DNA of 64,000 bases from CAYMCO01 sp964388955 (GCA_964388955.1 CAYMCO010000020.1:27796-91795); one strand, 5' to 3'; counted from the stretch's first letter, positions 17,731 through 27,469 are shown. Notes: generated by a model from the sequence alone, not told the origin. A program made the numbers and translations.

Positions 17731-18721
17731 GCCGCTGGTCTCTATCATCACCCCCTCATACAACCAAGCGGAATACCTGGAGCATACCATGCGCTCCGTC
17801 CTATCACAGGATTATTCGCCGCTGGAATACCTCGTCGTGGACGGCGGGTCGAAGGACGGCAGTGTGGATATCATTCGGCGCCATGCGGATCGACTGGCCT
17901 GGTGGGTGTCGGAGCCGGACAGCGGCCAGGCAGAAGCGATCAACAAAGGGCTGCGCAGGGCGAAAGGTGAGATCGTCGCCTGGCTGAACTCCGACGATCT
18001 GTATTGGCCTGGTGCCGTCGCGGGAGCCGTGGCGGCTCTGAAGGCGCATCCGGCCGCGGGGCTCGTGTATGCCAATGCCACCTCCATCGACGGGCAGGGG
18101 CGGCCTTTCAACGACATGTGTTTCAGGCAGTACGATTTTTCGGACCTCATGGCTTTCAACATCATCTGTCAGCCTGCCGTGTTCATGCGCGCAAAGGTGC
18201 TGCGGGCGGCCGGGTATCTGCAGCCGGATTTCCACTTCCTGCTCGATCACAGCCTGTGGCTGCGCATGGCGCGCATCGCGCCCATCTTCTACGTCCCCCA
18301 TTTCTGGGCCTTCGCGCGCTACCATCCCAGCGCCAAGAACATCGCTCGGGCGGAGGAATTTGGGGACGAGGCTTTCCGCATATTGGATTGGGCTACGAAC
18401 GTGCCGGACATGGCGGCCGAGATTGAACGGCATCGGGCCCGCGTGCTTGCCGGAGCGCACCGCTACCGGGCCCGCTATCTCCTCGATGGGGGAAAAGGGA
18501 GGGGGGCGCTGGCGGAATATCTGCGTGCATTGCGTTCGCATCCGGCCACCGCATTGGTGGAATGGCATCGGATGCTCTTCTCGATATTGAGCGCCATGGG
18601 ATTGGGCTTTTTGCGAAGATGGTACTACGCCTGGTCACGCCGGGGGTTGCCCGCCTCCGTCCGCGAACGGGGATGGGTGAATGTGGACGATCTGTACCCG
18701 GAGCCGCTGGCGGGAGTTTAG
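17723..18721 (+). CDS. Family 2 glycosyltransferase
   Basis: A 332-residue GT-A enzyme: VSIITPSYNQAEYLE, YLVVDGGSKDGSVDII, WVSEPDSGQAEAINKGL and the metal site AWLNSDDLYWPGA. LLDHSLWLRMARI resembles the region that carries the acceptor base. The C-terminal 90 residues are basic and aromatic and may contact the membrane. ATG 17723 sits within the previous gene's end (8-base overlap), so coupling is likely. It is a clear paralogue of the gene at 19051; the two share most of the first 120 residues. Confidence 0.88.
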   Translation: MTKPLVSIITPSYNQAEYLEHTMRSVLSQDYSPLEYLVVDGGSKDGSVDIIRRHADRLAWWVSEPDSGQAEAINKGLRRAKGEIVAWLNSDDLYWPGAVAGAVAALKAHPAAGLVYANATSIDGQGRPFNDMCFRQYDFSDLMAFNIICQPAVFMRAKVLRAAGYLQPDFHFLLDHSLWLRMARIAPIFYVPHFWAFARYHPSAKNIARAEEFGDEAFRILDWATNVPDMAAEIERHRARVLAGAHRYRARYLLDGGKGRGALAEYLRALRSHPATALVEWHRMLFSILSAMGLGFLRRWYYAWSRRGLPASVRERGWVNVDDLYPEPLAGV

Positions 18722-18747
18722 AGAGGCAAGCGGCAAACCGGCGGACG

Positions 18748-18792
18748 CAGGGGAATAGGGGGCAGGGGACAGTAAGCAGGGGAGCTGGGGGG
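18748..18792 (+). repeat. G-rich short tandem-like repeat
   Basis: Imperfect repeats of a GCAGGGG(A/G) unit separated by AATAGG, ACAGTAA and AGCTGG. The same unit on the opposite strand (CCCCTGC) makes up the last 70 bases of the window, so this is a dispersed intergenic repeat family rather than a one-off. Confidence 0.55.
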
Positions 18793-18948
18793 AAAGACAG
18801 GCTGAAGATCACAGGTTGGTCCGGGCCTTCGGCAATCGGCTGCAGGCGGTGGGCGATCGGCGCTCGTCGATCAGCCCGCCGCTCACTTCGAACTGATCAC
18901 TATTCACTACCCGAAGCGCCCCGCATCTGTAGCCAAGCACGGCTGAGA

Positions 18949-18954
18949 TATAAT
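18949..18954 (+). promoter_or_regulatory. Candidate -10 element (TATAAT)
   Basis: A perfect TATAAT located 97 bases before the GT2 start at 19051, in otherwise GC-rich sequence. The -35 region at the right distance (TCTGTA) is weak, so this is only a candidate promoter. Confidence 0.35.
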
Positions 18955-19050
18955 GAGGCCCGATCACGCCGCAAAGAGGGATGGGCTGGAACAGAAGCGT
19001 CCTTGTGGTGCCCAGCCTGAGGCGCGCATTTGGAGACAGGGCCCCTTTCG

Positions 19051-19875
19051 ATGCCAAACGGAGAGCCGCTGGTCAGCATCGTCACGCCATCCTTGAACCA
19101 GGCTCAGTATCTGGAGAAGGCCATCCAGTCGGTGCTGGCGCAGGAGTATCCTCGTATCGAGTACATCGTCGTCGATGGCGGATCGACGGACGGCAGCGTG
19201 GATATCATCCGCGGTTACGAGGCGCAGTTGGCCTGGTGGATATCTGAACCCGACGAGGGACACGCCGACGCGTTGAACAAGGGTTTCGCGTGCGCCTCTG
19301 GCGATGTACTGGCCTGGCTGAATTCGGATGACTACTATTATCCGGGCGCGATCGCGCAGGCAATGGCGTTCCTGAGGGACCATCCGGACGTGGGGATGGT
19401 GTACGGAGACGCTGATTATCTCGACCCGCAAGGGAGGGTGATTGGTCGCTTTCCCGCCGCGCAGACCGATCTCCAACGCATGTTGCGGGGCTATGTCCAT
19501 ATCCCGCAGGCGACGACATTCTTCCGGGCGGATATTTGGGAGCAGGTTGGCCCCCTGGATTTGTCGTTGTTCTTTGCCTTCGACTACGACTTGTGGGTGA
19601 AGATCGCCGCGCAGTCTGAGCTGAAATACCTGCACCGCACATGGGCCGCGTTTCGTCTGCACGAGGAGGGGAAGACAATCGACTCCTCGGCACGTTGCTG
19701 GCCGGATATGATCGAGGTCCACCGCAGGCGCGGTGGGGGCTATCTCTCGATGATCTATGCGAAATACCTACTCCGGCGTATGGTGGAGCCGCTCTGGATG
19801 CTGCAGTACCGGGCGCGCATCCGCTTCGGCAGTCGCTTCTACGGGGGCCGAGGTCAGAGCGGTTGGAGAGGATAA
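19051..19875 (+). CDS. Family 2 glycosyltransferase
   Basis: A 274-residue GT-A enzyme with VSIVTPSLNQAQYLEKAI, YIVVDGGSTDGSVDII, WISEPDEGHADALNKGF, WLNSDDYYYPGA and FFAFDYDLWVKIA. ATG 19051 is preferred to an upstream TTG in frame at 19030. It is closely related to the GT2 at 17723 (same order of motifs, similar loop lengths) but lacks that protein's long C-terminal extension. It is the last gene before the palindrome-bearing spacer and the sulfate-activation genes. Confidence 0.87.
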   Translation: MPNGEPLVSIVTPSLNQAQYLEKAIQSVLAQEYPRIEYIVVDGGSTDGSVDIIRGYEAQLAWWISEPDEGHADALNKGFACASGDVLAWLNSDDYYYPGAIAQAMAFLRDHPDVGMVYGDADYLDPQGRVIGRFPAAQTDLQRMLRGYVHIPQATTFFRADIWEQVGPLDLSLFFAFDYDLWVKIAAQSELKYLHRTWAAFRLHEEGKTIDSSARCWPDMIEVHRRRGGGYLSMIYAKYLLRRMVEPLWMLQYRARIRFGSRFYGGRGQSGWRG

Positions 19876-19889
19876 GCTGTGTTTGCCGT

Positions 19890-20013
19890 ACCTCTCGATA
19901 TGCGCCTCGCCTCGCTCGGCGCTACTCGAGATGCGGCTTCCTCCGGAGACACGGGAAAAGGCGAGGCGCATCTCGAGTGCCGAGCGCTGAAAGCGTGAGG
20001 TGTATCGAGAGGT
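19890..20013 (+). repeat. Large imperfect palindrome with competing pairings
   Basis: Arms read by eye: 19890-19900 pairs with 20003-20013 (11 bp exact), 19903-19908 with 19997-20002 (6 bp with one G-U), 19913-19920 with 19979-19986 (8 bp exact), and 19924-19935 with 19967-19978 (12 bp exact), leaving a 31-base loop. A second 12-bp exact pairing, 19901-19912 with 19959-19970, competes with the inner stem. It lies upstream of the predicted promoter, so it may be a DNA element (REP/MITE-like) or the 3' end of the upstream transcript. No copy was noticed elsewhere in the window. Confidence 0.6.
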
Positions 20014-20081
20014 GCGCCGGTAGGTCAGTGTGGTCGCAATACGACTCCTGAGACGGCAGGCCCTTCAGGGCCATAGGAGCC

Positions 20082-20110
20082 TTGACACATGGGTGGGCGC
20101 GTGACAGAAT
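20082..20110 (+). promoter_or_regulatory. Sigma-70-type promoter for the sulfate-activation genes
   Basis: A perfect -35 TTGACA (20082-20087), a 17-base spacer and the -10 CAGAAT (20105-20110, four of six). Transcription would start near 20117, giving a leader of about 114 bases before the sat-cysC start at 20231. This is the best -35/-10 pair noticed in the window. Confidence 0.5.
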
Positions 20111-20149
20111 CGCTCTTGGCTTGGCGAACCAGGCGCGCTTGGTCATTGC

Positions 20150-20180
20150 GACCCGGGTGACCGAAGGGGAAGCCCGGGTC
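20150..20180 (+). promoter_or_regulatory. Leader hairpin upstream of sat-cysC
   Basis: GACCCGGG at 20150-20157 pairs exactly with CCCGGGTC at 20173-20180 around a 15-base loop rich in G and A. There is no T-run after it, so it is not a standard terminator. It lies 50 bases before the start codon; a regulatory role is possible but unproven, and it does not match a riboswitch I recognise. Confidence 0.35.
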
Positions 20181-20230
20181 TTCTCACGCCGAAGGGATGG
20201 GCGGACAGGAGGCCGCGTGAGTGGCGTTGA

Positions 20231-21973
<1,743 letters not shown>

Positions 21974-22069
21974 GCGCTGGGCAGAATCGCTCCGAGGGGA
22001 CGCCGAGTGCAGGCGCCCCTGGGTGCTGCGTGCGGTGGGGCATGGCAGATTTGGTGACATGGAGACGTT

Positions 22070-23494
22070 ATGAGTCTATTCAAGCGCTTCCGGCGCCGAA
22101 GAGGCGCGAAGGTATTTGTCTTGGGCTTGGACTGCGCGGCGCCTGAGCTGGTCTTTCAGCGCTGGAAATCGGATCTGCCGGTCCTGAACTCGCTGGCCGC
22201 AAGGGGTCTGTGGGGAGAACTGGACTCGTCGATTCCGGCGATCACGGTGCCGGCGTGGTCATCGATGCTGAGCGGGAAGGATCCGGGAGAGCTGGGGATT
22301 TACGGTTTTCGCAACCGGGCTGACCACAGCTATGACAAGATGTTTATTGCCACCGGCAATTATGTGCGCGAAAAGCGCGTATGGGACTACCTTTCTGAGG
22401 CGGATAGAGTTTCGGTTGTCATTGGTGTGCCGCAGACCTTTCCTGTCAGGCCGTTGAAGGGGAATCTGATCGCCGGTTTCTTGACGCCCACCACGGAAAG
22501 CAAATTCACCTATCCGGAAGACTTGCGGAGCGAGGTACTATCCATCGTCCCTGAATACGACGTGGATGTCCGCCAGTTTCGCACAGACGACAAGGACTGG
22601 CTGCTGCGCCAAATCCAGGAGATGACCGACAAACGCTTTCAGGTGGTTGACCATCTGCTGGCGACCAAACCATGGGACTTCTTCATGCTGATGGAGATCG
22701 GCGTAGACCGCATTCATCATGGCTTTTGGTCATATCACGCGCCAGATCACCGGCGGTACGAGGCGGGCAATCCCTTCGAGAACGCCATCCGCGACTATTA
22801 TGTGCGCATTGATGAGAAGCTGGGCGATTGGCTGGAGCGGGTTCCGGATGATACCGTCGTAATGGTGGTTTCCGATCACGGTGCCAAGACCATGCAGGGG
22901 GGGATCTGCGTCAACGAGTGGCTTCGCAGGGAGGGATACCTGGTCCTGGAGGAGAATCCCCCGGAGGGCGAGCTCACCCGGTTTGACGATTTGAAAGTGG
23001 ATTGGTCGCGGACCAGGGTCTGGGGAAGCGGTGGATACTACGGGCGCATCTTCATGAACATCGCGGGTCGAGAGCCGCAAGGGACGATACCCCGGGGTGA
23101 GTACTCGGAGTTCCGTGACAAGCTTGCCGAGAAGCTGGCAGCCATTCCCGATCACGAAGGCAACCCCATCGGGACGCGGGTGTTCAAGGCGGAGCACCTC
23201 TACCGCCAAGTGAAGAATGTGGCACCGGATCTGTTGGTGTACTTCGGGGACCTCAATTGGCGCTCAGTGGGCTCGCTGGGGCACGGGAGTGTCTACACCT
23301 TCGAGAATGACATGGGGCCGGACGACTGCAATCATGCCCAGAATGGGATGGTCATCTATTTTGACCCCCAGAATCCAGGCGGCGGGCGGGAGTTGAAGGG
23401 CGCCCAGTTGATGGACGTGGCGGGCACGATACTGGATCGCATGGGCATGGAGGTCCCTGGAGACCTGCAAGGCCATCGATTGTGGGAAAGGTAG
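22070..23494 (+). CDS. Alkaline phosphatase superfamily protein (type I phosphodiesterase-like)
   Basis: A 474-residue two-metal hydrolase. VLGLDCAAPELV gives the first metal Asp (D21), AITVPAWSSMLSGKDP the nucleophile Thr (T59), GVDRIHHGFW the D213/H217 site, VVSDHGAK the D269/H270 site and CNHAQNGMVI the last His. No signal peptide is seen; the N-terminus is very basic, so it is probably cytoplasmic. Located between the two PAPS-forming genes, it may hydrolyse a sulfated or phosphorylated nucleotide or lipid product, for example to remove PAP or an intermediate; this is a guess from position. The next gene starts 11 bases after its stop. Confidence 0.82.
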   Translation: MSLFKRFRRRRGAKVFVLGLDCAAPELVFQRWKSDLPVLNSLAARGLWGELDSSIPAITVPAWSSMLSGKDPGELGIYGFRNRADHSYDKMFIATGNYVREKRVWDYLSEADRVSVVIGVPQTFPVRPLKGNLIAGFLTPTTESKFTYPEDLRSEVLSIVPEYDVDVRQFRTDDKDWLLRQIQEMTDKRFQVVDHLLATKPWDFFMLMEIGVDRIHHGFWSYHAPDHRRYEAGNPFENAIRDYYVRIDEKLGDWLERVPDDTVVMVVSDHGAKTMQGGICVNEWLRREGYLVLEENPPEGELTRFDDLKVDWSRTRVWGSGGYYGRIFMNIAGREPQGTIPRGEYSEFRDKLAEKLAAIPDHEGNPIGTRVFKAEHLYRQVKNVAPDLLVYFGDLNWRSVGSLGHGSVYTFENDMGPDDCNHAQNGMVIYFDPQNPGGGRELKGAQLMDVAGTILDRMGMEVPGDLQGHRLWER

Positions 23495-23505
23495 GGGGAA
23501 GACTA

Positions 23506-24060
23506 ATGGAACATCGAGGCTTCACGGTCTGGTTCACCGGTTTATCGGGTTCGGGCAAATCGACCCTCGCGCAGGCCTTGGCCGAGAAACTCAGAGATCG
23601 CAACATGAAGGTGGAGGTGCTGGATGGCGATGTGATCCGCACCAACCTGAGCAAGGGCCTGGGGTTCTCGAAAGAAGATCGCGATATCAACATTCGGCGC
23701 ATCGGGTGGGTGTGCCGGGTGCTCAGCCGCAACAACGTGGTGGCGATTGCAGCGGCGATATCGCCCTACCGTGCGGTGCGCGACGAGGTGCGGGATATGG
23801 TCGATGAATTCGTCGAGGTGTATGTTGAGGCGCCGCTGGATGTGTTGATCAAGCGCGATGTTAAGGGCCTATACAAGCAGGCGCTGGAAGGGGAGATCGA
23901 GAATTTCACAGGCATCTCTGATCCCTACGAGCCCCCCGCCCAGCCCGAAGTTCTCTGCCGCACAGATTTCGAGAGCGTCGAAGAGAGCTTGGGGAGGATA
24001 ATCTCCTTCCTGGAGACGCGATCGCTGTTGCCCCAAGGTGTGGAGGTGGAGGTCGAATAG
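23506..24060 (+). CDS. cysC: Adenylyl-sulfate kinase (stand-alone)
   Basis: A 184-residue APS kinase that phosphorylates APS to PAPS. WFTGLSGSGKSTLAQAL is the P-loop, VLDGDVIRTNLSKGLGFS the APS-binding segment shared almost word for word with the fused kinase at 20231, then AAISPYRAVRDEVR and DVKGLYKQALEGEIENFTG. ATG 23506 follows GGGGGAAG; the longer start at 23482 overlaps the previous gene. A second kinase may raise PAPS output, since APS is inhibitory and the kinase step is usually limiting. A GC-rich hairpin follows the stop. Confidence 0.93.
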   Translation: MEHRGFTVWFTGLSGSGKSTLAQALAEKLRDRNMKVEVLDGDVIRTNLSKGLGFSKEDRDINIRRIGWVCRVLSRNNVVAIAAAISPYRAVRDEVRDMVDEFVEVYVEAPLDVLIKRDVKGLYKQALEGEIENFTGISDPYEPPAQPEVLCRTDFESVEESLGRIISFLETRSLLPQGVEVEVE

Positions 24061-24378
24061 AGAGATCGACCGCCCCCCGCCATTCGGGGCGGGGGGAGGC
24101 TGTCGAGCTTATTTGCAGCACACCGGATACCGGATCGGTGAGATTCTGTCTTTGATCCTCGAGTCGGGGGAGCCTCTTCCGACCATTTCCTTATGGCGAA
24201 GACCATCCTGCGCGATCGCCATTGGCAAGCAATTTGCACTCTTGGATATGAAATAGGCGGGCAGTCTGCAACCATCTCTGGCTGTGGGGCCAATCGGGCG
24301 TATGCGCCCTGAGGTGGAGGAACCTGTCTGTTGCTTGGTAGGATTTGTCTTTACGGTATGTTCTGAGGAGGTGTGATC
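24061..24378 (+). other. 318-base spacer closing the sulfate-activation group
   Basis: Begins with a GC-rich hairpin (24073-24096). The rest has no recognisable gene; in the last 20 bases a GAGGAGG ribosome site precedes the ATG at 24379. No good promoter was identified for the secreted-protein gene that follows, although one must lie here if the hairpin stops transcription. Confidence 0.5.
24073..24096 (+). terminator. GC-rich hairpin, probable terminator
   Basis: CCCCCCGCC at 24073-24081 pairs exactly with GGCGGGGGG at 24088-24096 around a six-base loop, 12 bases after the cysC stop. The U-tract is poor (CTTATTT comes about 18 bases later), so it could act as a terminator, a pause or an mRNA-protecting stem. 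Confidence 0.5.
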
Positions 24379-26418
24379 ATGTCCCGTGACCGAAAGATCA
24401 AGATCGGGGCTGCCGGCGGCGCGCTACTGATCGTGGGGTTGTTGGTGTTCGTGGGTCTGGGCTTCGCGCAAGAAAGCGGGCCCGCCGCACCCACGAACTG
24501 GGAGAATCCTTTCCGCATCAACCGACCCGGAATATTCGCCAATCCCGGAATAGAGGGGCTGATCCCGGACAGGGAATTTGCTGCACAAGCGGCGGAGGAG
24601 TATTCGGTCACCGTCATTGAGCCGCCCCAGACATTTGACAGCAGTCGTGCCTACGGGATCAACAACGCCGGCGATGTCGTCGGACGGTTTTTCAATCTGA
24701 ATGAGACTTTAGGGGCGGAAGAAGATCGGACCGCCTTCGTGTGGGATGCCTCCTCGGGAGCGCAAATCCTGCCCACTCTGGCAGGGCATAGCAGTGCCTG
24801 GGATATCAATGCCTCGGGGTTGATTTCAGGATTCTCTTTCACTGCCGATATTGATCAGCATGCAGTGCGGTGGGACAGCGCCGAAGGTGGGATCTTGGAT
24901 CTAGGGACTCTTGAGAATTCCGAAGGAGCGCCAGGTCGGACCAGTAATGCTTTTGGTATCAACGGGCCGGGTGATGTTGTCGGCCTGTCAGATATTCCCA
25001 ACTTGGGGGGAGACTTCACCCCCTTCCACGCCTTCATATACTCTGATGAGAGCGGCATGCTGGATCTGGGCACACTGACGACTGACTATCCGGAGTGGCA
25101 GAATGGTTACAGTATAGCCTACGCGATAAACAAATCTGGGCAGGCAGTAGGCATTGCCAACGACGCGGCATTCTTGTACAAGCCGTTCATATTCAATCCC
25201 AGCGGTGGGATGCAAGCGCTCAATATCGATCCTTCCTATCCCGAGGCCGAGTGGTATGCGGTGGCGATCAACAATGCGGGCCTGATCGGCGGACACGTGA
25301 TCGTCGCGGACAATCAATCCCTGCCATACTATTGGCCGGATTCGGATTCGGACCCTGTTCCCCTTGATATGCCGGACGGATTCCCCTATGGCGAGATCTA
25401 CGCCGTGAACCGCTCGGGGGAGATGGTGGGCGTCATGTGGGACACGGATGCCGCTGCGGGAGCAGTCGAGCATGCATTCATCTTCGACACCGCGACCGGC
25501 ATCCAGGACCTGAATGACTTGATCCCCGCAGGATCAGGCTGGGTGTTGAACTTCGCGAGAGACGTCAACGTCTCCGGAGGGATTGTGGGGACCGGGGAAC
25601 TCAATGGAGAAGTGCGAGGCTTTGTGTTGCGTCCAAAGGGGGTCGGATTGGCCCCGCCCGCCGACTTCGACGGTGATGGTGATACAGATGTTGGTGCCTT
25701 CCGGCCCTCGAACGGAATGTGGTATGTGCGGGGCCAATCAGATGTGCGTTTCGGTCTGAGCGGCGACATCCCGGTGGCCGCAGATTATGATGGGGATGGG
25801 GATGCCGAACGGGCGGTCTATCGTGCATCAGAAGGCCGCTGGTATATCCAAGATCTGTCCAGCCGGTATTGGGGGTTGCCGGGTGACATTCCCATGCCAT
25901 GCGACTACGACGGAGACGGAGTCGACGACCTGGCCGTGTACCGGCCGTCGCAGCGGCGTTGGTATGTTCAAGGCCTATTCCATCGCTACTGGGGGCTTCC
26001 AGGGGACATCCCCGTTCCGGCGGATTATGACGGCGATGGTACGTGCGACTTGGCAGTGTACCGCCCGTCGCAGGGGCGCTGGTACGTGGATGGCCAGTTC
26101 GCCAAGTACTGGGGTCTAAGCGGGGACATACCGGTGCCGGGGGATTATGATGGCGATGGAGCAGCGGAGTTGGCAGTGTACCGCCCGTCGCAGGGGCGCT
26201 GGTACGTGCAGGGGGTCTACAATCGATACTGGGGGCTTCCGGGGGATATCCCCGTCCCGGGAGATTACGACGGCGATGGAAGAATAGACCTGGCGGTCTA
26301 CCGCCCCTCCCAAGGCCGCTGGTACATACGCGGCCAGTTCACTGCTTACTTGGGCTTGAGCGGGGATTTCCCCGCCATGGTGCGGGATACGAACGGGGAT
26401 GGGGATCCGTATCACTGA
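24379..26418 (+). CDS. Secreted HAF-repeat protein with a six-unit FG-GAP-like C-terminal block
   Basis: A 679-residue exported protein. Residues 1-31 form a basic lead and hydrophobic signal segment ending LGFAQ. Residues about 80-415 are HAF-family repeats, seen as GINNAGDVVG, DINASGLISG, GINGPGDVVG, AINKSGQAVG, AINNAGLIGG and AVNRSGEMVG alternating with HAF(I/V) strands, a probable beta-propeller. Residues about 422-679 are the 258-residue C-terminal block shared with three other proteins nearby. ATG 24379 has GAGGAGG seven bases upstream. No enzyme motif is present; binding or structural roles at the cell surface are the likeliest. Confidence 0.85.
   Translation: MSRDRKIKIGAAGGALLIVGLLVFVGLGFAQESGPAAPTNWENPFRINRPGIFANPGIEGLIPDREFAAQAAEEYSVTVIEPPQTFDSSRAYGINNAGDVVGRFFNLNETLGAEEDRTAFVWDASSGAQILPTLAGHSSAWDINASGLISGFSFTADIDQHAVRWDSAEGGILDLGTLENSEGAPGRTSNAFGINGPGDVVGLSDIPNLGGDFTPFHAFIYSDESGMLDLGTLTTDYPEWQNGYSIAYAINKSGQAVGIANDAAFLYKPFIFNPSGGMQALNIDPSYPEAEWYAVAINNAGLIGGHVIVADNQSLPYYWPDSDSDPVPLDMPDGFPYGEIYAVNRSGEMVGVMWDTDAAAGAVEHAFIFDTATGIQDLNDLIPAGSGWVLNFARDVNVSGGIVGTGELNGEVRGFVLRPKGVGLAPPADFDGDGDTDVGAFRPSNGMWYVRGQSDVRFGLSGDIPVAADYDGDGDAERAVYRASEGRWYIQDLSSRYWGLPGDIPMPCDYDGDGVDDLAVYRPSQRRWYVQGLFHRYWGLPGDIPVPADYDGDGTCDLAVYRPSQGRWYVDGQFAKYWGLSGDIPVPGDYDGDGAAELAVYRPSQGRWYVQGVYNRYWGLPGDIPVPGDYDGDGRIDLAVYRPSQGRWYIRGQFTAYLGLSGDFPAMVRDTNGDGDPYH
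25642..26418 (+). repeat. C-terminal FG-GAP-like repeat block, copy 1
   Basis: Six units of exactly 120 bases (boundaries at 25762, 25882, 26002, 26122 and 26242) plus an 18-residue cap from 26362. Each unit reads GD(I/V)PVPxDYDGDGxxDLAVYRP and then a WYV..WGL half. Cys occurs only in unit 3 (PCDYDGDG) and unit 4 (DGDGTCD). The DxDxDG loops suggest calcium binding. Confidence 0.9.
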
Positions 26419-26702
26419 GATATCGTTCCGGGCTCAGATTCATGCGCATTTCCCAGAGGGAAGCCACGGTTGAAACGCCCATTCTCATTCAATGCCCTGG
26501 GGCACTGGAATCCCAGATTCTCGGGAACTTATCTCAGTGGATGTTCGTCACCTAATTGGAGCTGAGTTGCGAGCTATTCTGTGCAAGGCAACCCGCAAGT
26601 GTCCACCACGATGCGGTGCAGCGGACCAGCAAATCCATTGTGAATGTGGCAACACAACAAAAAGGTGGTCTGTCATTAAGCACCAATGGGAGAATACATC
26701 GA

Positions 26703-27242
26703 ATGATGGGGAGACGCAAAGTGAAGAAATGGGAAGTGTCATGTGCAGCTCTGCTGCTATTGGTCATCCTATCGGCGTGTGGACAGCCAAGACTTGCCGA
26801 GATGGCGCCGATTCCGACCCTTCAAGAAGGAGATATCATAGGCTTGCCGACCAGCGAGGATCCCGGGCAGCGGCTGCAGGAAATTCTTGCGGCGGCCGGG
26901 GGAGAACAGGTCGCGGGGGGCTATGGTTATGTGGAAAAAGTCGATAGCCACCTACAATCTCTGCTGATCGACTATCTGACGGGGAAGGACATAGTGCTCT
27001 CGGCCCAAGAGAACGATATCCAGCTTGTCAATGGCAATCGTATCCTGGTGGCAATCCATGTGAAGGAGTATGATAGCGGGCTGGTGAATAGGCTCGAGGA
27101 GATTGGCATGCATGTCACTGCCACGAATGAAGGTTTCAATGTGGTTGAGGGGGAAATCCCCCTTGATGAGGTTCTCCTGGTGGCCTTCGAAGATAAAGTA
27201 AACGCAATCCTTCCCATTAGGGACTATGGCACCGATGAATAG
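26703..27242 (+). CDS. Small lipoprotein resembling the propeptide of the adjacent subtilase
   Basis: A 179-residue lipoprotein: MMGRRKVKKW, a hydrophobic stretch and the lipobox VILSAC, which gives a lipid-modified Cys near residue 23. Residues about 85-175 align with residues about 155-265 of the subtilase encoded at 27658: VEKVDSHLQSLLIDY matches LEKIDSHLQALVADS, and later NRILVAIHV matches NQVLVDIYL, with NEGFNVVEGEIPLDEV matching NADFSVLEGRLPIEVL. That segment is the likely I9-type propeptide or inhibitor region. ATG 26703 (or 26706) is chosen for its signal peptide. It may inhibit or fold the protease, or be a remnant of a duplicated protease gene. Confidence 0.7.
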   Translation: MMGRRKVKKWEVSCAALLLLVILSACGQPRLAEMAPIPTLQEGDIIGLPTSEDPGQRLQEILAAAGGEQVAGGYGYVEKVDSHLQSLLIDYLTGKDIVLSAQENDIQLVNGNRILVAIHVKEYDSGLVNRLEEIGMHVTATNEGFNVVEGEIPLDEVLLVAFEDKVNAILPIRDYGTDE

Positions 27243-27469
27243 TCATCTGGCTGCCTGATGGGTCGCAGAGTGCGCGCCAAGGCCACAGCCTGGCCAGGCG
27301 CAAGCTGCAAAGTGGGCAGATCGATCGCGTGAACGTGCATGTCGCTGATAAAAAGTGGTATCGGCTTGACAGCCTTTCGCTGCCAAGCCGTTTGTATATG
27401 GGCTCGGGTGGACCGAACATTACCTATGTACCAGTGAGTTCAAAACAGATATTGGCACTTTGTAGTTGA
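27239..27469 (+). other. Unexplained open frame after the lipoprotein gene
   Basis: In a different frame from the lipoprotein, the sequence stays open for about 76 codons (IVIWLPDGSQSARQGHS ... KKWYRLDSLSLPSRLY ... PNITYVPVSSKQ) and has protein-like composition, but has no good start near its beginning. It could be a piece of the lipoprotein gene displaced by a frameshift, a short gene with a late GTG start, or chance. No family is recognised. Confidence 0.25.

Larger units (their letters stand above)
18722..19050 (+). other. 329-base spacer with short-repeat DNA and a promoter-like site
   Basis: No credible coding region. From 18748 to 18792 it contains a G-rich short repeat built on GCAGGGG (GCAGGGGAATAGGGGGCAG and similar), the complement of the C-rich repeats at 63930-64000. 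From about 18855 to 18910 there is degenerate sequence with repeated CGATC/GATCA steps ending in TGATCACTATTCACTAC, of the sort seen in short tandem repeat spacers. A perfect TATAAT lies at 18949. Confidence 0.6.
19876..20230 (+). other. 355-base spacer with a large palindrome, a promoter and a leader hairpin
   Basis: No coding sequence recognised. In order it holds a 124-base imperfect palindrome (19890-20013), a small palindrome GGCCCTTCAGGGCC (20059-20072), a TTGACA/CAGAAT promoter pair (20082-20110) and an 8-bp hairpin (20150-20180) in what would be the mRNA leader of the sulfurylase gene. These are listed separately. Confidence 0.6.
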
